In this document: positions 25,361-34,138 of the stretch, piece by piece
Layout of the letters: each line of letters begins with the position of its first letter
How positions within the stretch are numbered: position 1 is the stretch's first letter
NCBI RefSeq assembly: GCF_001612905.1
Contig: NZ_BDBI01000017.1
Coordinates: forward strand, 186,001 to 250,000
Origin: Nocardia ignorata NBRC 108230
Lineage (GTDB): Bacteria > Actinomycetota > Actinomycetes > Mycobacteriales > Mycobacteriaceae
DNA length: 64,000 nt
Reading direction: 5' to 3'
Notes under the pieces: model-generated
Seen by the model: only the letters and a program-made list of their open reading frames with translations
Database searches by the model: none
Told to the model about the DNA's origin: nothing
Program-made: the position numbers and the translations under genes

Positions 25361-26887
25361 GTGTCTGATTCCGCCACGCCCATCGTCGACGCCGAGCTCA
25401 TCGTGCGTAACCCGGCATCCGGAGAGACGGTCGGCACCGTCGCCGTCGCCACCCCGGCGCAGGTCGCCGCGGCAGCCGCCGCGCTGCGCAAGGCGCAGCC
25501 GAGATGGCAGTCGATCACCCCGGCCGGCCGCAAGCAGTGGCTGCTGAAGCTCCAGGACTGGGTGCTCGACCATGCGGCCGAACTGGCGGACTCGATTCAG
25601 GACGAATCCGGAAAGCCTCGGGTCGAGGCCGAGGTGGAAGTCGCCTTCACCGTCGATATCCTCGGCTACTACGCGCGCAACGCGGCCGAGTTCCTCGCCG
25701 ACACCGACGTGCGCCCGCACACCCCGTTGATGCGGGTCAAGAAGTTGACCACCGCATACGTGCCGTACCCCGTGGTCGGCATCATCACGCCGTGGAACTT
25801 CCCGCTCGCCATGGTGACCGCCGATGTCGTTCCGGCACTCGCCGCGGGCGCCGCGGTGCTGCTCAAGCCGTCGGAGGTGACCCCGCTGACGCCACTGCTC
25901 CTGGCTCGCGGCTGGGCCGAGATCGGCGCGCCGCCCGTGTTCACGATCGTCTCCGGGGCGGGTGACACCGGCGCCGCGGTGGTCGACAACTCGGACTTCG
26001 TCCAATTCACCGGCTCCGGCGGCACCGGGCGCCGGATCGCCGTCGCGTGCGCGGAACGCACGCGCCCCTACAGCCTCGAGATGGGCGGCAAGGACCCGGC
26101 GATCGTGCTGGCCGACGCCGACCTCGAGCGCGCGGTCAACGGCATCACCTTCGGTGCCCTGACCAATGCCGGGCAGCTGTGCGTGTCGGTGGAGCGGGTG
26201 TACGTCGAAGCCCCGGTGTACGACGAGTTCGTGAACAAGCTGGTCGCCCACGTCGAGTCGCTGCGGCTCGGTCGTGACGACCGAGCGGGCACCATCGATG
26301 TCGGCCCGCTCGCCAACGATGCACAGGTCGCGATCGTCACCCGCCACGTGGAAGAGGCGATCGCCAAGGGTGCGCGCGTACTCACCGGCGGAAAGGCGAC
26401 GGGGGAGGGCAACTTCTTCGAACCGACCGTGCTGGTCGACGTCGATCATTCGATGTCGTGCATCACCGAGGAAACCTTCGGCCCAACCATCCCGGTGATC
26501 AAGGTCGCCGACGAGAACGAGGCCGTCCGCCTCGCCAACGACTCCGAGTACGGTCTGTCGGCCTCGGTGTGGACCGGCGACAAGTCCCGCGGCCAGGCCA
26601 TTGCCCGGCGGCTGGCGGTCGGCGCGGTGAACATCAACGACGCCACCATCAACCTGTTCAATTTCGCGCTCCCGCACGGCGGTTGGGGTCAGTCCGGCAC
26701 CGGCTACCGATTCGGCGGAGCCGACGGTGTGCGCAAGTACTGCCGCAAGCAGGCGATCACCGCGCCTGCCTTGCCGACGCAGAAGAAGGAACTGGTCTGG
26801 TACCCGTACAGCCTGAAGAGCTTCGGGTTCATGCGCAACGCGATGCGTGCCACCGGTGCGCGCGGACGGCGTCGCTTCGGCAAGTAG
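25361..26887 (+). CDS. Aldehyde dehydrogenase family protein
   Basis: A 508-residue NAD(P)-dependent aldehyde dehydrogenase. The cofactor motif is TPWNFPLA near residue 142, the general base Glu sits in SLEMGGKDPA near 244, and the catalytic Cys is in NAGQLCVSVERVYV near 278. The C-terminal extension of about 30 residues is basic (MRNAMRATGARGRRRFGK). GTG 25361 has GGGAGA upstream. It is 83 bases after the amidohydrolase gene and probably belongs to the same transcript, oxidising an aldehyde intermediate to an acid. Confidence 0.92.
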   Translation: MSDSATPIVDAELIVRNPASGETVGTVAVATPAQVAAAAAALRKAQPRWQSITPAGRKQWLLKLQDWVLDHAAELADSIQDESGKPRVEAEVEVAFTVDILGYYARNAAEFLADTDVRPHTPLMRVKKLTTAYVPYPVVGIITPWNFPLAMVTADVVPALAAGAAVLLKPSEVTPLTPLLLARGWAEIGAPPVFTIVSGAGDTGAAVVDNSDFVQFTGSGGTGRRIAVACAERTRPYSLEMGGKDPAIVLADADLERAVNGITFGALTNAGQLCVSVERVYVEAPVYDEFVNKLVAHVESLRLGRDDRAGTIDVGPLANDAQVAIVTRHVEEAIAKGARVLTGGKATGEGNFFEPTVLVDVDHSMSCITEETFGPTIPVIKVADENEAVRLANDSEYGLSASVWTGDKSRGQAIARRLAVGAVNINDATINLFNFALPHGGWGQSGTGYRFGGADGVRKYCRKQAITAPALPTQKKELVWYPYSLKSFGFMRNAMRATGARGRRRFGK

Positions 26888-26916
26888 TCGTCGGCGGGTT
26901 CCGTCGGCTGGGTGCG

Positions 26917-27549
26917 CTATGGTGCGCGCGGCGGGCGGAACCCCGGTGCGATGTGATCGCGGGCGAACCGGCGCGCCGCCGCCTCGTCGTCGAGCGGTAT
27001 GACAGTCGGCCTGGTCAGCACCAGCGACAACGCCGTGCGCGCCACCATCTCGGCGACGGGCAGCGGATCGTAGGCGGGCAGTTTGCCCTGCTGCTGCAAT
27101 CGGGTGATGAACTCGGCGAGGAAGTCACGGCCGAGTTCGATCACCGGCGAACCGCCGGTCGTGAGATAGGGCAGCACGGCGGCGGCGTCGGTGGCGAGCA
27201 GACGATCCAGCAGCGGGTTCTGGCGCAGACCGAGGGCGAAGACGACGAACAGCTCGACGATCTGGTCCTCGGCGCTCGCGCCGTCCTCGGCTTGCCTGCG
27301 CATAGATTGGTCGGCCTCGTTCAGCAGGCAGCGCACCTGCCAGAGCCCGACAGCCTGGACGACGTCGTCCTTCCCGCCGAACCGGCGGTACAGCGTGGCC
27401 AAGGACAGCCCGCCGCGGCGGGCCACCTCGGCCATGCTTGTGCGTTTGATGCCGAAGTCGAGGAACGCGGCCAGGGCGCCGTTCAGGACATCGGCGTTGT
27501 CCCGTTCCACGCCGCCGTGGCTGCGGATCCGGGCCAGCAGTCTGCTCAC
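26917..27549 (-). CDS. TetR family regulator linked to the MpaB-type oxygenase
   Basis: A 210-residue regulator. The helix-turn-helix (MAEVARRGGLSLATLYRRFG) is near residue 45, and the C-terminal half is an all-helical ligand domain. GTG 27549 follows GTGAGGCA and lies 13 bases after the stop of the upstream oxygenase gene, so the two are an operon. It converges on the aldehyde dehydrogenase gene with only 29 bases between. It may bind the palindrome at 28492-28510 and control its own operon. Confidence 0.86.
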   Translation of the reverse strand: MSRLLARIRSHGGVERDNADVLNGALAAFLDFGIKRTSMAEVARRGGLSLATLYRRFGGKDDVVQAVGLWQVRCLLNEADQSMRRQAEDGASAEDQIVELFVVFALGLRQNPLLDRLLATDAAAVLPYLTTGGSPVIELGRDFLAEFITRLQQQGKLPAYDPLPVAEMVARTALSLVLTRPTVIPLDDEAAARRFARDHIAPGFRPPRAP

Positions 27550-27562
27550 TGCCTCACCGTAC

Positions 27563-28447
27563 TCAGACGAGCGGGCGCCCGAGCCGGTGGCGTCGCCGCA
27601 TGTCCCAGAGCACCGTCGAGTACGGGAACAGCCGCGCGCGCACGGGCAGCCGCCCGTAGACGGCGCCGATCACGCGGAACAGGATCCGGTGCCGTCGTTC
27701 CTGTGCGTCGGTCCACGGCAGATAGAGCTGGGCGCGCATGGGTTCGGGCAGCAGACCGATCACGACGAAGCGGTGGAAGTCCGCGAGGCGGCGTGGCCGC
27801 GCAACATTGCGCAATCCGATCAGCTTGCGCAGGTATTCGGCGACTACGTCATCGATCCGCATGGTCGCCAGCCCGGCTTCGAAGTAGCGTTCGAACTCGT
27901 CCAGGTCGGCGGGCCACATGCCGGGTCGCATCTGCAGGCCGGTGCCGAATTTGGCGCCGTACTGGACGAAGACCTCCTTGGTGTCGCGGTCCAGCGGCCC
28001 GTACAGGCGTTCGTGGAGATCGAGGACACCCCAGCACAGGCAGACCGCCACCCACTTCTGCAGCTCGGGATCGAAGGCGTTGTACCCGACCGCGGCGCCC
28101 GGAGCCGAGCGGACATGGCGATGAACGCTGCCGACCGCCTCGCGATAGATGGTGCGGTCGTCCTCGGTGCCGAGCATCGCCACCGCGATGTAGGTCAGCG
28201 TGGTGCGCAGGCGTTTCCACGGGTGCACATCGGCGCGGCCCGAATCGACCGTGCTCTCGACGACGCCGTAGCCGACGGGCCGGTTCGCGAGCTGCACGAT
28301 GACGTTCGCGCCCGCTCCCGCGAAGGCGCCGATGCCGTCGAGGAACTGCTCGATCCGAAAATCGTCGACCGTGCCGTATCGGCACCGCAGAACGCCGCCG
28401 TGGTCGCCCGCGGTGGTCGGTACGGGCACAGTTGAAGCTTCGCGCAT
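27563..28447 (-). CDS. Oxygenase MpaB family protein (DUF2236)
   Basis: A 294-residue protein of the DUF2236/MpaB family, which includes fungal MpaB and bacterial latex-clearing proteins. These are probably heme-binding oxygenases. Conserved residues visible include HPWKRLRTTLTYI near residue 75, HRHVRS near 108 and a late LADFHRFV near 222, any of which could supply axial His or Arg. No signal peptide is seen. It is co-transcribed with the downstream TetR gene. The substrate is unknown. Confidence 0.85.
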   Translation of the reverse strand: MREASTVPVPTTAGDHGGVLRCRYGTVDDFRIEQFLDGIGAFAGAGANVIVQLANRPVGYGVVESTVDSGRADVHPWKRLRTTLTYIAVAMLGTEDDRTIYREAVGSVHRHVRSAPGAAVGYNAFDPELQKWVAVCLCWGVLDLHERLYGPLDRDTKEVFVQYGAKFGTGLQMRPGMWPADLDEFERYFEAGLATMRIDDVVAEYLRKLIGLRNVARPRRLADFHRFVVIGLLPEPMRAQLYLPWTDAQERRHRILFRVIGAVYGRLPVRARLFPYSTVLWDMRRRHRLGRPLV

Positions 28448-28491
28448 GGTCCTGCGTCTCCTTGGTCCAGACAGCTACTAAGTCGATGATA

Positions 28492-28510
28492 CGTTGAGAA
28501 GATCTTCATC
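28492..28510. promoter_or_regulatory. Palindromic operator candidate
   Basis: A perfect 10-bp palindrome GAAGATCTTC is flanked by TTGA and (A)TCAA, giving an imperfect 19-base inverted repeat. It lies between the oxygenase gene (minus strand, 45 bases away) and the gene at 28580, a typical place for a TetR operator. Confidence 0.5.
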
Positions 28511-28579
28511 AAATCAACTCACTCGGTCGCCGTGCAAGACTCGGTCCATGGGTCGTGTGTACAGGCGAGAGGACTCGAC

Positions 28580-28924
28580 ATGTCGGATGTGAAACGGATC
28601 AGCTGGGGCAAACCCCGTAAGCCGACCGACGCCGACCGCGATGCTTTGCGCGCGGAGCTGCTCGCAAGAGCCCGCGCGGTCCGCGCCGACGGCTGGGCCG
28701 CCCACCGCGACGAGTGGCCGGACGGTCAGATCGCCACTGTTGCCTACCTCCTTGGCGACACCGACGTCCTCGCCGAACTCGAGGAGTCCGAGGGGACGGT
28801 CCTCAGCCGCTACGCCGCCGAACTCTTCGGCTTCCACGGCGGACGCAAAGACATCGAAGCGGGCCTGGCCGGCACCCAGGCCTGGTTCGACACCGTTCGC
28901 AAAGCTCTGGGCGCCGGAGCCTGA
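28580..28924 (+). CDS. 114-residue protein of unknown function
   Basis: A soluble, charged, mostly helical protein. It begins MSDVKRISWGKPRKPT and carries LAELEESEGTVLSRYAAELF in the middle and a helical end with AWFDTVRKALG. No motif of a known family is recognised. GAGAGG upstream of ATG 28580 is a reasonable ribosome-binding site. It is divergent from the oxygenase gene and shares the operator region with it, so it may be in the same regulon. Confidence 0.65.
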   Translation: MSDVKRISWGKPRKPTDADRDALRAELLARARAVRADGWAAHRDEWPDGQIATVAYLLGDTDVLAELEESEGTVLSRYAAELFGFHGGRKDIEAGLAGTQAWFDTVRKALGAGA

Positions 28925-29017
28925 CATCCAGCCCGACACTGCGGGGGACGAAAGCGCGAACGTGTCAGTCCGGTGTCGGGGGACAGGCCGATCGCCTCGG
29001 CCGGGACCGGCGTCGAT

Positions 29018-29665
29018 TCAGTTCTGGTTGCCGGTGATGCGGTCGCGCAGCGTGGGGAGGCCGGGGCCGGTGAGGTCGTCGCAGTAGGTCACTCGGCTCG
29101 CCATCGCCATGGTCAGTGCGATCGTCGTTCCGCGGACCAGTGGTCCGGTGCCGTGGGTGAAGGGACCATCGGTCGCCTCCAGACGGAGGCCTTCGATGAG
29201 GGTCCGGCTGGGGACGGTGAAGTCGCGCCCGGCGAAGAATTCGGCGACGGCGGTGGTCGCCTCGATCGACGGCGTGGTGGTGAGTCCCAGGGGGCTGCGG
29301 ATGTCCTGGGCATGGACCACGATTTCCCCGAGCCATGCGGCTGTATCGCCCGAAGGTGCGGTGGTGCTGTCGACGACCGCCCGGAACCCGTCGAGGGTTT
29401 CGGCTGGTGTCGTCCCGAGGTGTTCGGCCTTGCGTCGCTCGTTGTGCTTGTCGAAGTCGAAGCGTGCCCCGAGAACGCTCACCAGCCAGCGCATCCGGCC
29501 GGTACTCGCACCGGCCGTGAGGTGCGCGACCACGTCTTCGACAGTCCACCCACCGCACAGCGACGGCGAACTCCACTGATCGTCGTCGAGGCGGGCGAGG
29601 TCGTCCGCGAGAGAGGCGCGTTCGGCGTGCGGCAGCGCCCACAGCGCGGCACGGGAATCGGGCAC
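29018..29665 (-). CDS. Maleylpyruvate isomerase family mycothiol-dependent protein
   Basis: A 215-residue protein of the MDMPI/DinB-like fold. The N-terminal helix bundle has the typical SLCGGWTVEDVVAHL near residue 35, where His may bind a metal, and later GEIVVHAQDIRSPLG near residue 115 supplies another His. Family members use mycothiol in isomerase or transferase reactions; the substrate here is unknown. GTG 29665 has GGAGG five to six bases upstream, whereas longer in-frame starts do not. It lies alone between the 28580 gene and the reductase gene. Confidence 0.82.
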   Translation of the reverse strand: MPDSRAALWALPHAERASLADDLARLDDDQWSSPSLCGGWTVEDVVAHLTAGASTGRMRWLVSVLGARFDFDKHNERRKAEHLGTTPAETLDGFRAVVDSTTAPSGDTAAWLGEIVVHAQDIRSPLGLTTTPSIEATTAVAEFFAGRDFTVPSRTLIEGLRLEATDGPFTHGTGPLVRGTTIALTMAMASRVTYCDDLTGPGLPTLRDRITGNQN

Positions 29666-29759
29666 GTGAACCTCCGTGGCACCCTCGATCACCGGGCGCC
29701 GTGGTGCCGAGCCGGCGTCCCATGATGCAGACGACGTGAACCCCGCAGATTGATCGGTG

Positions 29760-30923
29760 TCAGGAGGTTCGCAGCACGCAGCGGGTCTTCGAGTAGATGG
29801 TCGGCACACACTCGTTGCAATGCGTGCACAGCGACGGAGTCGCCCGGTCGGACTGCCAGCGGCGGACGAGATCGGGTTCGCGGAGCAGGGCCCGCCCCAT
29901 CGCGACGAAATCGAAGCCCTCGGTGCGGGCCTGTTCGGCACCCGCCAGGTCGGTGATGCCGCCGAGCAGGATCAGCGGCATCGTCAGCTCCGCCCGGAAG
30001 CGCCGCGCCTTGTCGAGCAGATAGCCAGGGCGATAAGGGTATTCGCGCAAGAACTTGCCGCCGACGAGCTGGAAACCCCAGCGCACCGGAATCGGCAGGG
30101 CACGGGCGAAGTTCCGCCGCGGTGCATCGCCACGGAAGATGGCCATCGGGTTGAGCAGGGAGCTACCCGCGGTGAGTTCGATGGCGTCGACGGCACCGTC
30201 GTCCTGCAGCCAGCCCGCCACCCGCAACGACTCCTCGATCGAGAAACCGCCGCGCACACCGTCTTCCATGGTGAGTTTGGCGGTGACCGCCATGTCGTCG
30301 CCCGCCGCGTCGCGCACGGCGCGCACCAGTTCCCGCGCCACCCGTGCCCGGTTCGCCAGCGAACCGCCGTATTCGTCGCGGCGCCGGTTCAGCAGCGGAC
30401 TCAGGAAGGCGCTGGCCAGGTAGTTGTGGCCCAGGTGCACCTCGACGGCGTCGAATCCGGACTCCCGTGCCAAGCGGGCCGCCCGCGCGTGCGCTTCGAC
30501 CACCTCGGCGATGGCGAGTGCGTCGGGCACCTTGGTGAACCGCATCCCCAGCGGATTGAACATCCGGCTCGGAGACAGCGCGGGCGCCCGGTTCGACCGT
30601 GCGTTCGCCACCGGCCCCGCGTGCCCGAGCTGCGCGCTCACGGCCGCACCCTCGGCATGCACGGCATCGGTGAGCCGCCGCAGCCCTGGCACCGCCTCCG
30701 GCCGCATCCAGATCTGGTGCGCATCGGTGCGCCCGCCCGGCGCGACCGCGCAATAGGCGACTGTCGTCATCCCGACCCCACCGGCGGCGACCTCCCGATG
30801 GAACTCCACCAGCTCGTCGGTGACCAGGGCGTCGGGGGTGCGCCCCTCGAACGTGGCCGCCTTGAGCACGCGGTTGCGCAGGGTGAGGGGACCGAGGCGG
30901 GCGGGCGCGAGGACATCGCTCAT
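29760..30923 (-). CDS. Old-yellow-enzyme family NADH:flavin oxidoreductase
   Basis: A 387-residue FMN-binding TIM barrel. Landmarks are LGPLTLRNRVLKAATFEG at the start, QLGHAGPVAN near residue 100, the AVEVHLGHNYLASAFLSP stretch near 165 and GGSLANRARV near 190. The end carries CTHCNEC followed by Cys nine residues later, as in the Fe-S-containing dienoyl-CoA-reductase branch, but the protein stops there and lacks the second FAD/NAD domain. It may reduce an activated alkene. ATG 30923 has an inverted repeat directly upstream. It lies 70 bases after narI on the same strand but has its own promoter region. Confidence 0.88.
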   Translation of the reverse strand: MSDVLAPARLGPLTLRNRVLKAATFEGRTPDALVTDELVEFHREVAAGGVGMTTVAYCAVAPGGRTDAHQIWMRPEAVPGLRRLTDAVHAEGAAVSAQLGHAGPVANARSNRAPALSPSRMFNPLGMRFTKVPDALAIAEVVEAHARAARLARESGFDAVEVHLGHNYLASAFLSPLLNRRRDEYGGSLANRARVARELVRAVRDAAGDDMAVTAKLTMEDGVRGGFSIEESLRVAGWLQDDGAVDAIELTAGSSLLNPMAIFRGDAPRRNFARALPIPVRWGFQLVGGKFLREYPYRPGYLLDKARRFRAELTMPLILLGGITDLAGAEQARTEGFDFVAMGRALLREPDLVRRWQSDRATPSLCTHCNECVPTIYSKTRCVLRTS

Positions 30924-30931
30924 GCCCGAAG

Positions 30932-30945
30932 TGAAACACGTTTCA
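30932..30945. promoter_or_regulatory. Inverted repeat upstream of the old-yellow-enzyme gene
   Basis: TGAAA and TTTCA flank a CACG centre, nine bases before the start codon. The symmetry suggests a repressor operator, but the cognate regulator is not in the immediate neighbourhood. Confidence 0.45.
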
Positions 30946-30992
30946 ATTGTGGGTCGCAACGGTATCGCCCACTCACCGGGCGAAAAGGTGAG

Positions 30993-31748
30993 CTACCAGC
31001 GATCGGGAGTCACCGGGGCGTCCCAGGCCTTGGCGAAACGGGTCTTGTCCTTGGTGTCCACTTCCTTGCGCCGGTACACGATGTACGGGCGGGTGAGGTA
31101 CCCGATGGGCGCGCTGAACATGTGCACCAGCCGGGTGTACGGCCAGGCCGCGACCAGGGCGAGCACCACCAGTCCGTGCAGCTGGAAGGTCCACGGCACG
31201 CCGACCATCAGCCCCGGCTCCGGGTCGATGGTGAACAGACTGCGGAACCACGGCGACACGGTGTCGCGGTAGTTGTAGGTGCCCCACAGCAAATTCGAGC
31301 CCCAGGTGTTGAGCAGCCCGGTGACCAGCGCCAACGTCAGCAGCGTGTACATCATGATGTCGTTGCGGCTGGTCGCCTTGCGCACGGCGGGCACGACGAT
31401 GCGGCGATAACACAGGATGGCGACTCCGGCCACCACCATCAGGCCCGCGACGGAACCCGCGCCGACCGCGACCAGGTGATAGGTGTGCTCGGAGATCCCG
31501 AGCGCCGCCGTCCACGACTGCGGAATCAGCAGACCCATCACATGCCCGCCGAACACCCCGAGCATGCCGAAGTGGAACAGCGGACTGCCCAGCTGTAGCA
31601 GCTTGGATTCATAGATCTGCGACGACCGCGTGGTCCATCCGAACTGGTCGAACCGGTAGCGCCAGACATGGCCCAGCACAAAGGAAGTCGCGGCGATGTA
31701 GGGCAGGATCAGCCACAGGCCTTCGGGGAGCGGAATGGTGGCGTTCAT
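30993..31748 (-). CDS. narI: Respiratory nitrate reductase gamma subunit NarI
   Basis: A 251-residue membrane cytochrome b that passes electrons from menaquinol to NarGH. Five hydrophobic helices are seen, with heme-ligand His candidates in GHVWRYRFDQ and LFHFGMLGVFGGHVMG near the N-terminus and LHGLVVLALVAAWPYTRLVH near the C-terminus. Its start overlaps the narJ stop by four bases. It is the last gene of the narGHJI operon. Confidence 0.96.
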   Translation of the reverse strand: MNATIPLPEGLWLILPYIAATSFVLGHVWRYRFDQFGWTTRSSQIYESKLLQLGSPLFHFGMLGVFGGHVMGLLIPQSWTAALGISEHTYHLVAVGAGSVAGLMVVAGVAILCYRRIVVPAVRKATSRNDIMMYTLLTLALVTGLLNTWGSNLLWGTYNYRDTVSPWFRSLFTIDPEPGLMVGVPWTFQLHGLVVLALVAAWPYTRLVHMFSAPIGYLTRPYIVYRRKEVDTKDKTRFAKAWDAPVTPDRW

Positions 31749-32425
31749 CGGCGTCCTTCTGTGGCGTCGAAGAGGGCGGGATCCATGGCGAAGGGTTCCA
31801 GGCCGACCTCTTCCTCGGGCGGGCCCTGGGCGGCGAGTTCGGCGATGCGGCGGCGGTCGGCTGTGGTCACCGGTGGCAGAGTCGCCAGGACGGCGGCGAG
31901 GACACCCGAGTACGGAGAGTTGTTGTCTCCCAGTGACAACCGGAGCAGCTCCAGGACCGGCACGTGTTCGCCGAGCAGGCGTTCACCGCCGATCGGGTCG
32001 ACGGTGGCGGCGAACTCGAGCAGCACCGGCAGGTGGTCGGGCAGCTCCTCGTCGCCGAGTTCGGCGCCGGCCTGGCGGTAGGCGTGCTTGAAACGCAGCA
32101 GTGCCATGCCGCGTTTGCGGGTGTCGCCGTAGGCATAGAACGTCAGGTGCAGGCTGGCGCGGCGACGCATGTCGAAGGTCTCGACATAGCTCTGGGCGAC
32201 CTCGATGTCCGGGGTGTCGCGCAGGTAGGCGAGTACCGGCTCGAAATGCCCGCGCACTTCGTCGGGCAATTGTGCTGCGGCAGAGCAGAGCTGGTCGAGC
32301 AGGGCCAAGGTCTGTTCGCCGGGATAGTCCAGCAGCAGCGCGGCCAGGCGCCAGACCATGCGACGCTCGTGCTCGGCCAGCGCGAGGACGGGCTCGGGAC
32401 GCCGGCGGATCGAGAGCAGACTCAT
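31745..32425 (-). CDS. narJ: Nitrate reductase assembly chaperone NarJ
   Basis: A 226-residue helical chaperone of the TorD/NarJ family. It binds NarG and assists insertion of the molybdenum cofactor. The typical core is visible (VAQSYVETFDMRRRASLHLTFYAYGDTRKRG near residue 85, split here only by description, then ELPDHLPVLLEF near 130). ATG 32425 overlaps the narH stop as ATGA. Confidence 0.95.
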   Translation of the reverse strand: MSLLSIRRRPEPVLALAEHERRMVWRLAALLLDYPGEQTLALLDQLCSAAAQLPDEVRGHFEPVLAYLRDTPDIEVAQSYVETFDMRRRASLHLTFYAYGDTRKRGMALLRFKHAYRQAGAELGDEELPDHLPVLLEFAATVDPIGGERLLGEHVPVLELLRLSLGDNNSPYSGVLAAVLATLPPVTTADRRRIAELAAQGPPEEEVGLEPFAMDPALFDATEGRR

Positions 32426-34137
32426 TGCGGCACCCCGCTGACGGCCGGGTCGGTGGCGGCGGCGCCGTTGCCTCCACCACCGGATCCGGCGCCGTTGCCG
32501 GTGTGGCCGTCGCCATTCCCGTTGCCGTTGCCGTTGCCGTTGTCGCTGCCGGGCAGCAGACCCGCGGTGGAGCGACCGTCCCAGTTGAGCAGGTTGATCC
32601 GCCCCGACTTCTCCTCCGGCGCGGCCTGATTCGTGTCGGCGAGGGAGAACTTCTCCACCACCTGGTCGAACGCCGTCATGCCCGGCCCGCCGTCGGTGTC
32701 GAGACTGCACCCGGTGGCCAGCGAATCCAGTTCGTGCGCACGAGAAGTCGCGCCGCTGGGGATCACGTAACGGTGCTCGTACTTGGCGATGGCGAGCAAC
32801 CGGTACATCGCCTCGATCTCCTCGGGCTCGAGCCCGATCGAGGGCGCGATACCCGAATCGGGTTCCTCACCGAGGTTCACCGACCGCATGAAAGCCCGCA
32901 TCCCGGCCAGCCTTTGCAGCGACGCGCGCACCGGGCCGATCTCACCGGCGGTGAACAGCTCCGCCAGGTAGCCGACCGGAATGCGCAGGGCATCGATGGC
33001 GCCGAACAAGTTGCGCGCGTCCTCGCCGTCGTGGCCGGTCTCGGTGAGCACATCCACCACGGGCGAGAGCGGCGGCACGTACCAGACCATCGGCATGGTG
33101 CGGTATTCCGGATGCAGCGGCAGCGCGAGCTGGTAGTCGACGATCAGCTTGTACACCGGCGAATCCTGCGCGGCGGCAATCCATTCCGGCGAGATACCGG
33201 CCTTCTCCGCCTCGGCGATCACGCGCGGGTCGTGCGGGTTGAGGAATACACCGAGCTGAGAGGTGTACAGATCCTGCGGGTCGGTGACCTGCGCCGCCTC
33301 GAGCACCGCGTCGGCGTCGTAGAGCATCACACCGATGTAGCGCAGCCGGCCCACACAGGTTTCCGAGCACACGGTCGGGATGCCGACCTCCACGCGCGGG
33401 TAGCAGAAGGTGCACTTCTCCGCCTTGCCCGTCTTGTGGTTGAAGTAGATCTTCTTGTACGGGCAGCCGGTGATGCACTGGCGCCAGCCACGGCACTTGT
33501 CCTGGTCGACGAGCACGATGCCGTCTTCCTCGCGCTTGTAGATCGCGCCCGACGGGCACGACGCGGCACACGAGGGATTGAGGCAGTGCTCGCAGATGCG
33601 CGGCAGGTAGAACATGAAGGTCTCTTCGAACTCCAGTTTCACCTTGTCCTCGAGCTTGCCGAGCAAGGGGTCCTTGCCGACCTGCTCGGGGCCCGAACCC
33701 AGGTCGTCGTCCCAGTTCGCACCCCAGGTGACCTTGGTGTCCTCACCGGTGATCAGCGACTTCGGCCGGGCGACCGGGGTGGTGTCGGTGGGCGGCGACG
33801 ACAGCAGGTTGTCGTAGTCGTAGCTCCACGGCTCGTAGTAGTCGTCGACCGTCGGCAGATCGGGGTTGGCGAAGATGTTCATCAGCCGCTTGAACCGCGA
33901 CCCCGACTTCAGGGTGAGCTTGCCGCGCTTGTTGAGCGTCCAGCCACCCTTCCACTTCTCCTGGTCCTCATACTGGCGCGGATAGCCCTGTCCCGGACGG
34001 GTTTCCACATTGTTGAACCAGACGTATTCGGTGCCACCGCGATTGGTCCACGCCTGCTTGCAGGTGACCGAGCAGGTGTGGCAGCCGATGCACTTGTCCA
34101 GGTTCATGACCATGGCGAGCTGAGCCATAACGCGCAT
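32422..34137 (-). CDS. narH: Nitrate reductase beta subunit NarH
   Basis: A 571-residue iron-sulfur protein that relays electrons from NarI to NarG. Four cysteine clusters are visible: CIGCHTCSVTC near residue 16, CEHCLNPSCAASC near 183, CRGWRQCITGC near 216 (Trp in place of one Cys, as expected for the [3Fe-4S] cluster) and CTFC/CSETC near 243-263. The last 45 residues are unusual, a Gly/Asn run (NGNGNGNGNG) then Gly/Ala-rich sequence. This tail is encoded by tandem GTTGCC-type hexamers and lies outside the conserved fold. The gene starts two bases after narG. Confidence 0.96.
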   Translation of the reverse strand: MRVMAQLAMVMNLDKCIGCHTCSVTCKQAWTNRGGTEYVWFNNVETRPGQGYPRQYEDQEKWKGGWTLNKRGKLTLKSGSRFKRLMNIFANPDLPTVDDYYEPWSYDYDNLLSSPPTDTTPVARPKSLITGEDTKVTWGANWDDDLGSGPEQVGKDPLLGKLEDKVKLEFEETFMFYLPRICEHCLNPSCAASCPSGAIYKREEDGIVLVDQDKCRGWRQCITGCPYKKIYFNHKTGKAEKCTFCYPRVEVGIPTVCSETCVGRLRYIGVMLYDADAVLEAAQVTDPQDLYTSQLGVFLNPHDPRVIAEAEKAGISPEWIAAAQDSPVYKLIVDYQLALPLHPEYRTMPMVWYVPPLSPVVDVLTETGHDGEDARNLFGAIDALRIPVGYLAELFTAGEIGPVRASLQRLAGMRAFMRSVNLGEEPDSGIAPSIGLEPEEIEAMYRLLAIAKYEHRYVIPSGATSRAHELDSLATGCSLDTDGGPGMTAFDQVVEKFSLADTNQAAPEEKSGRINLLNWDGRSTAGLLPGSDNGNGNGNGNGDGHTGNGAGSGGGGNGAAATDPAVSGVPQ

Positions 34138-34138
34138 G

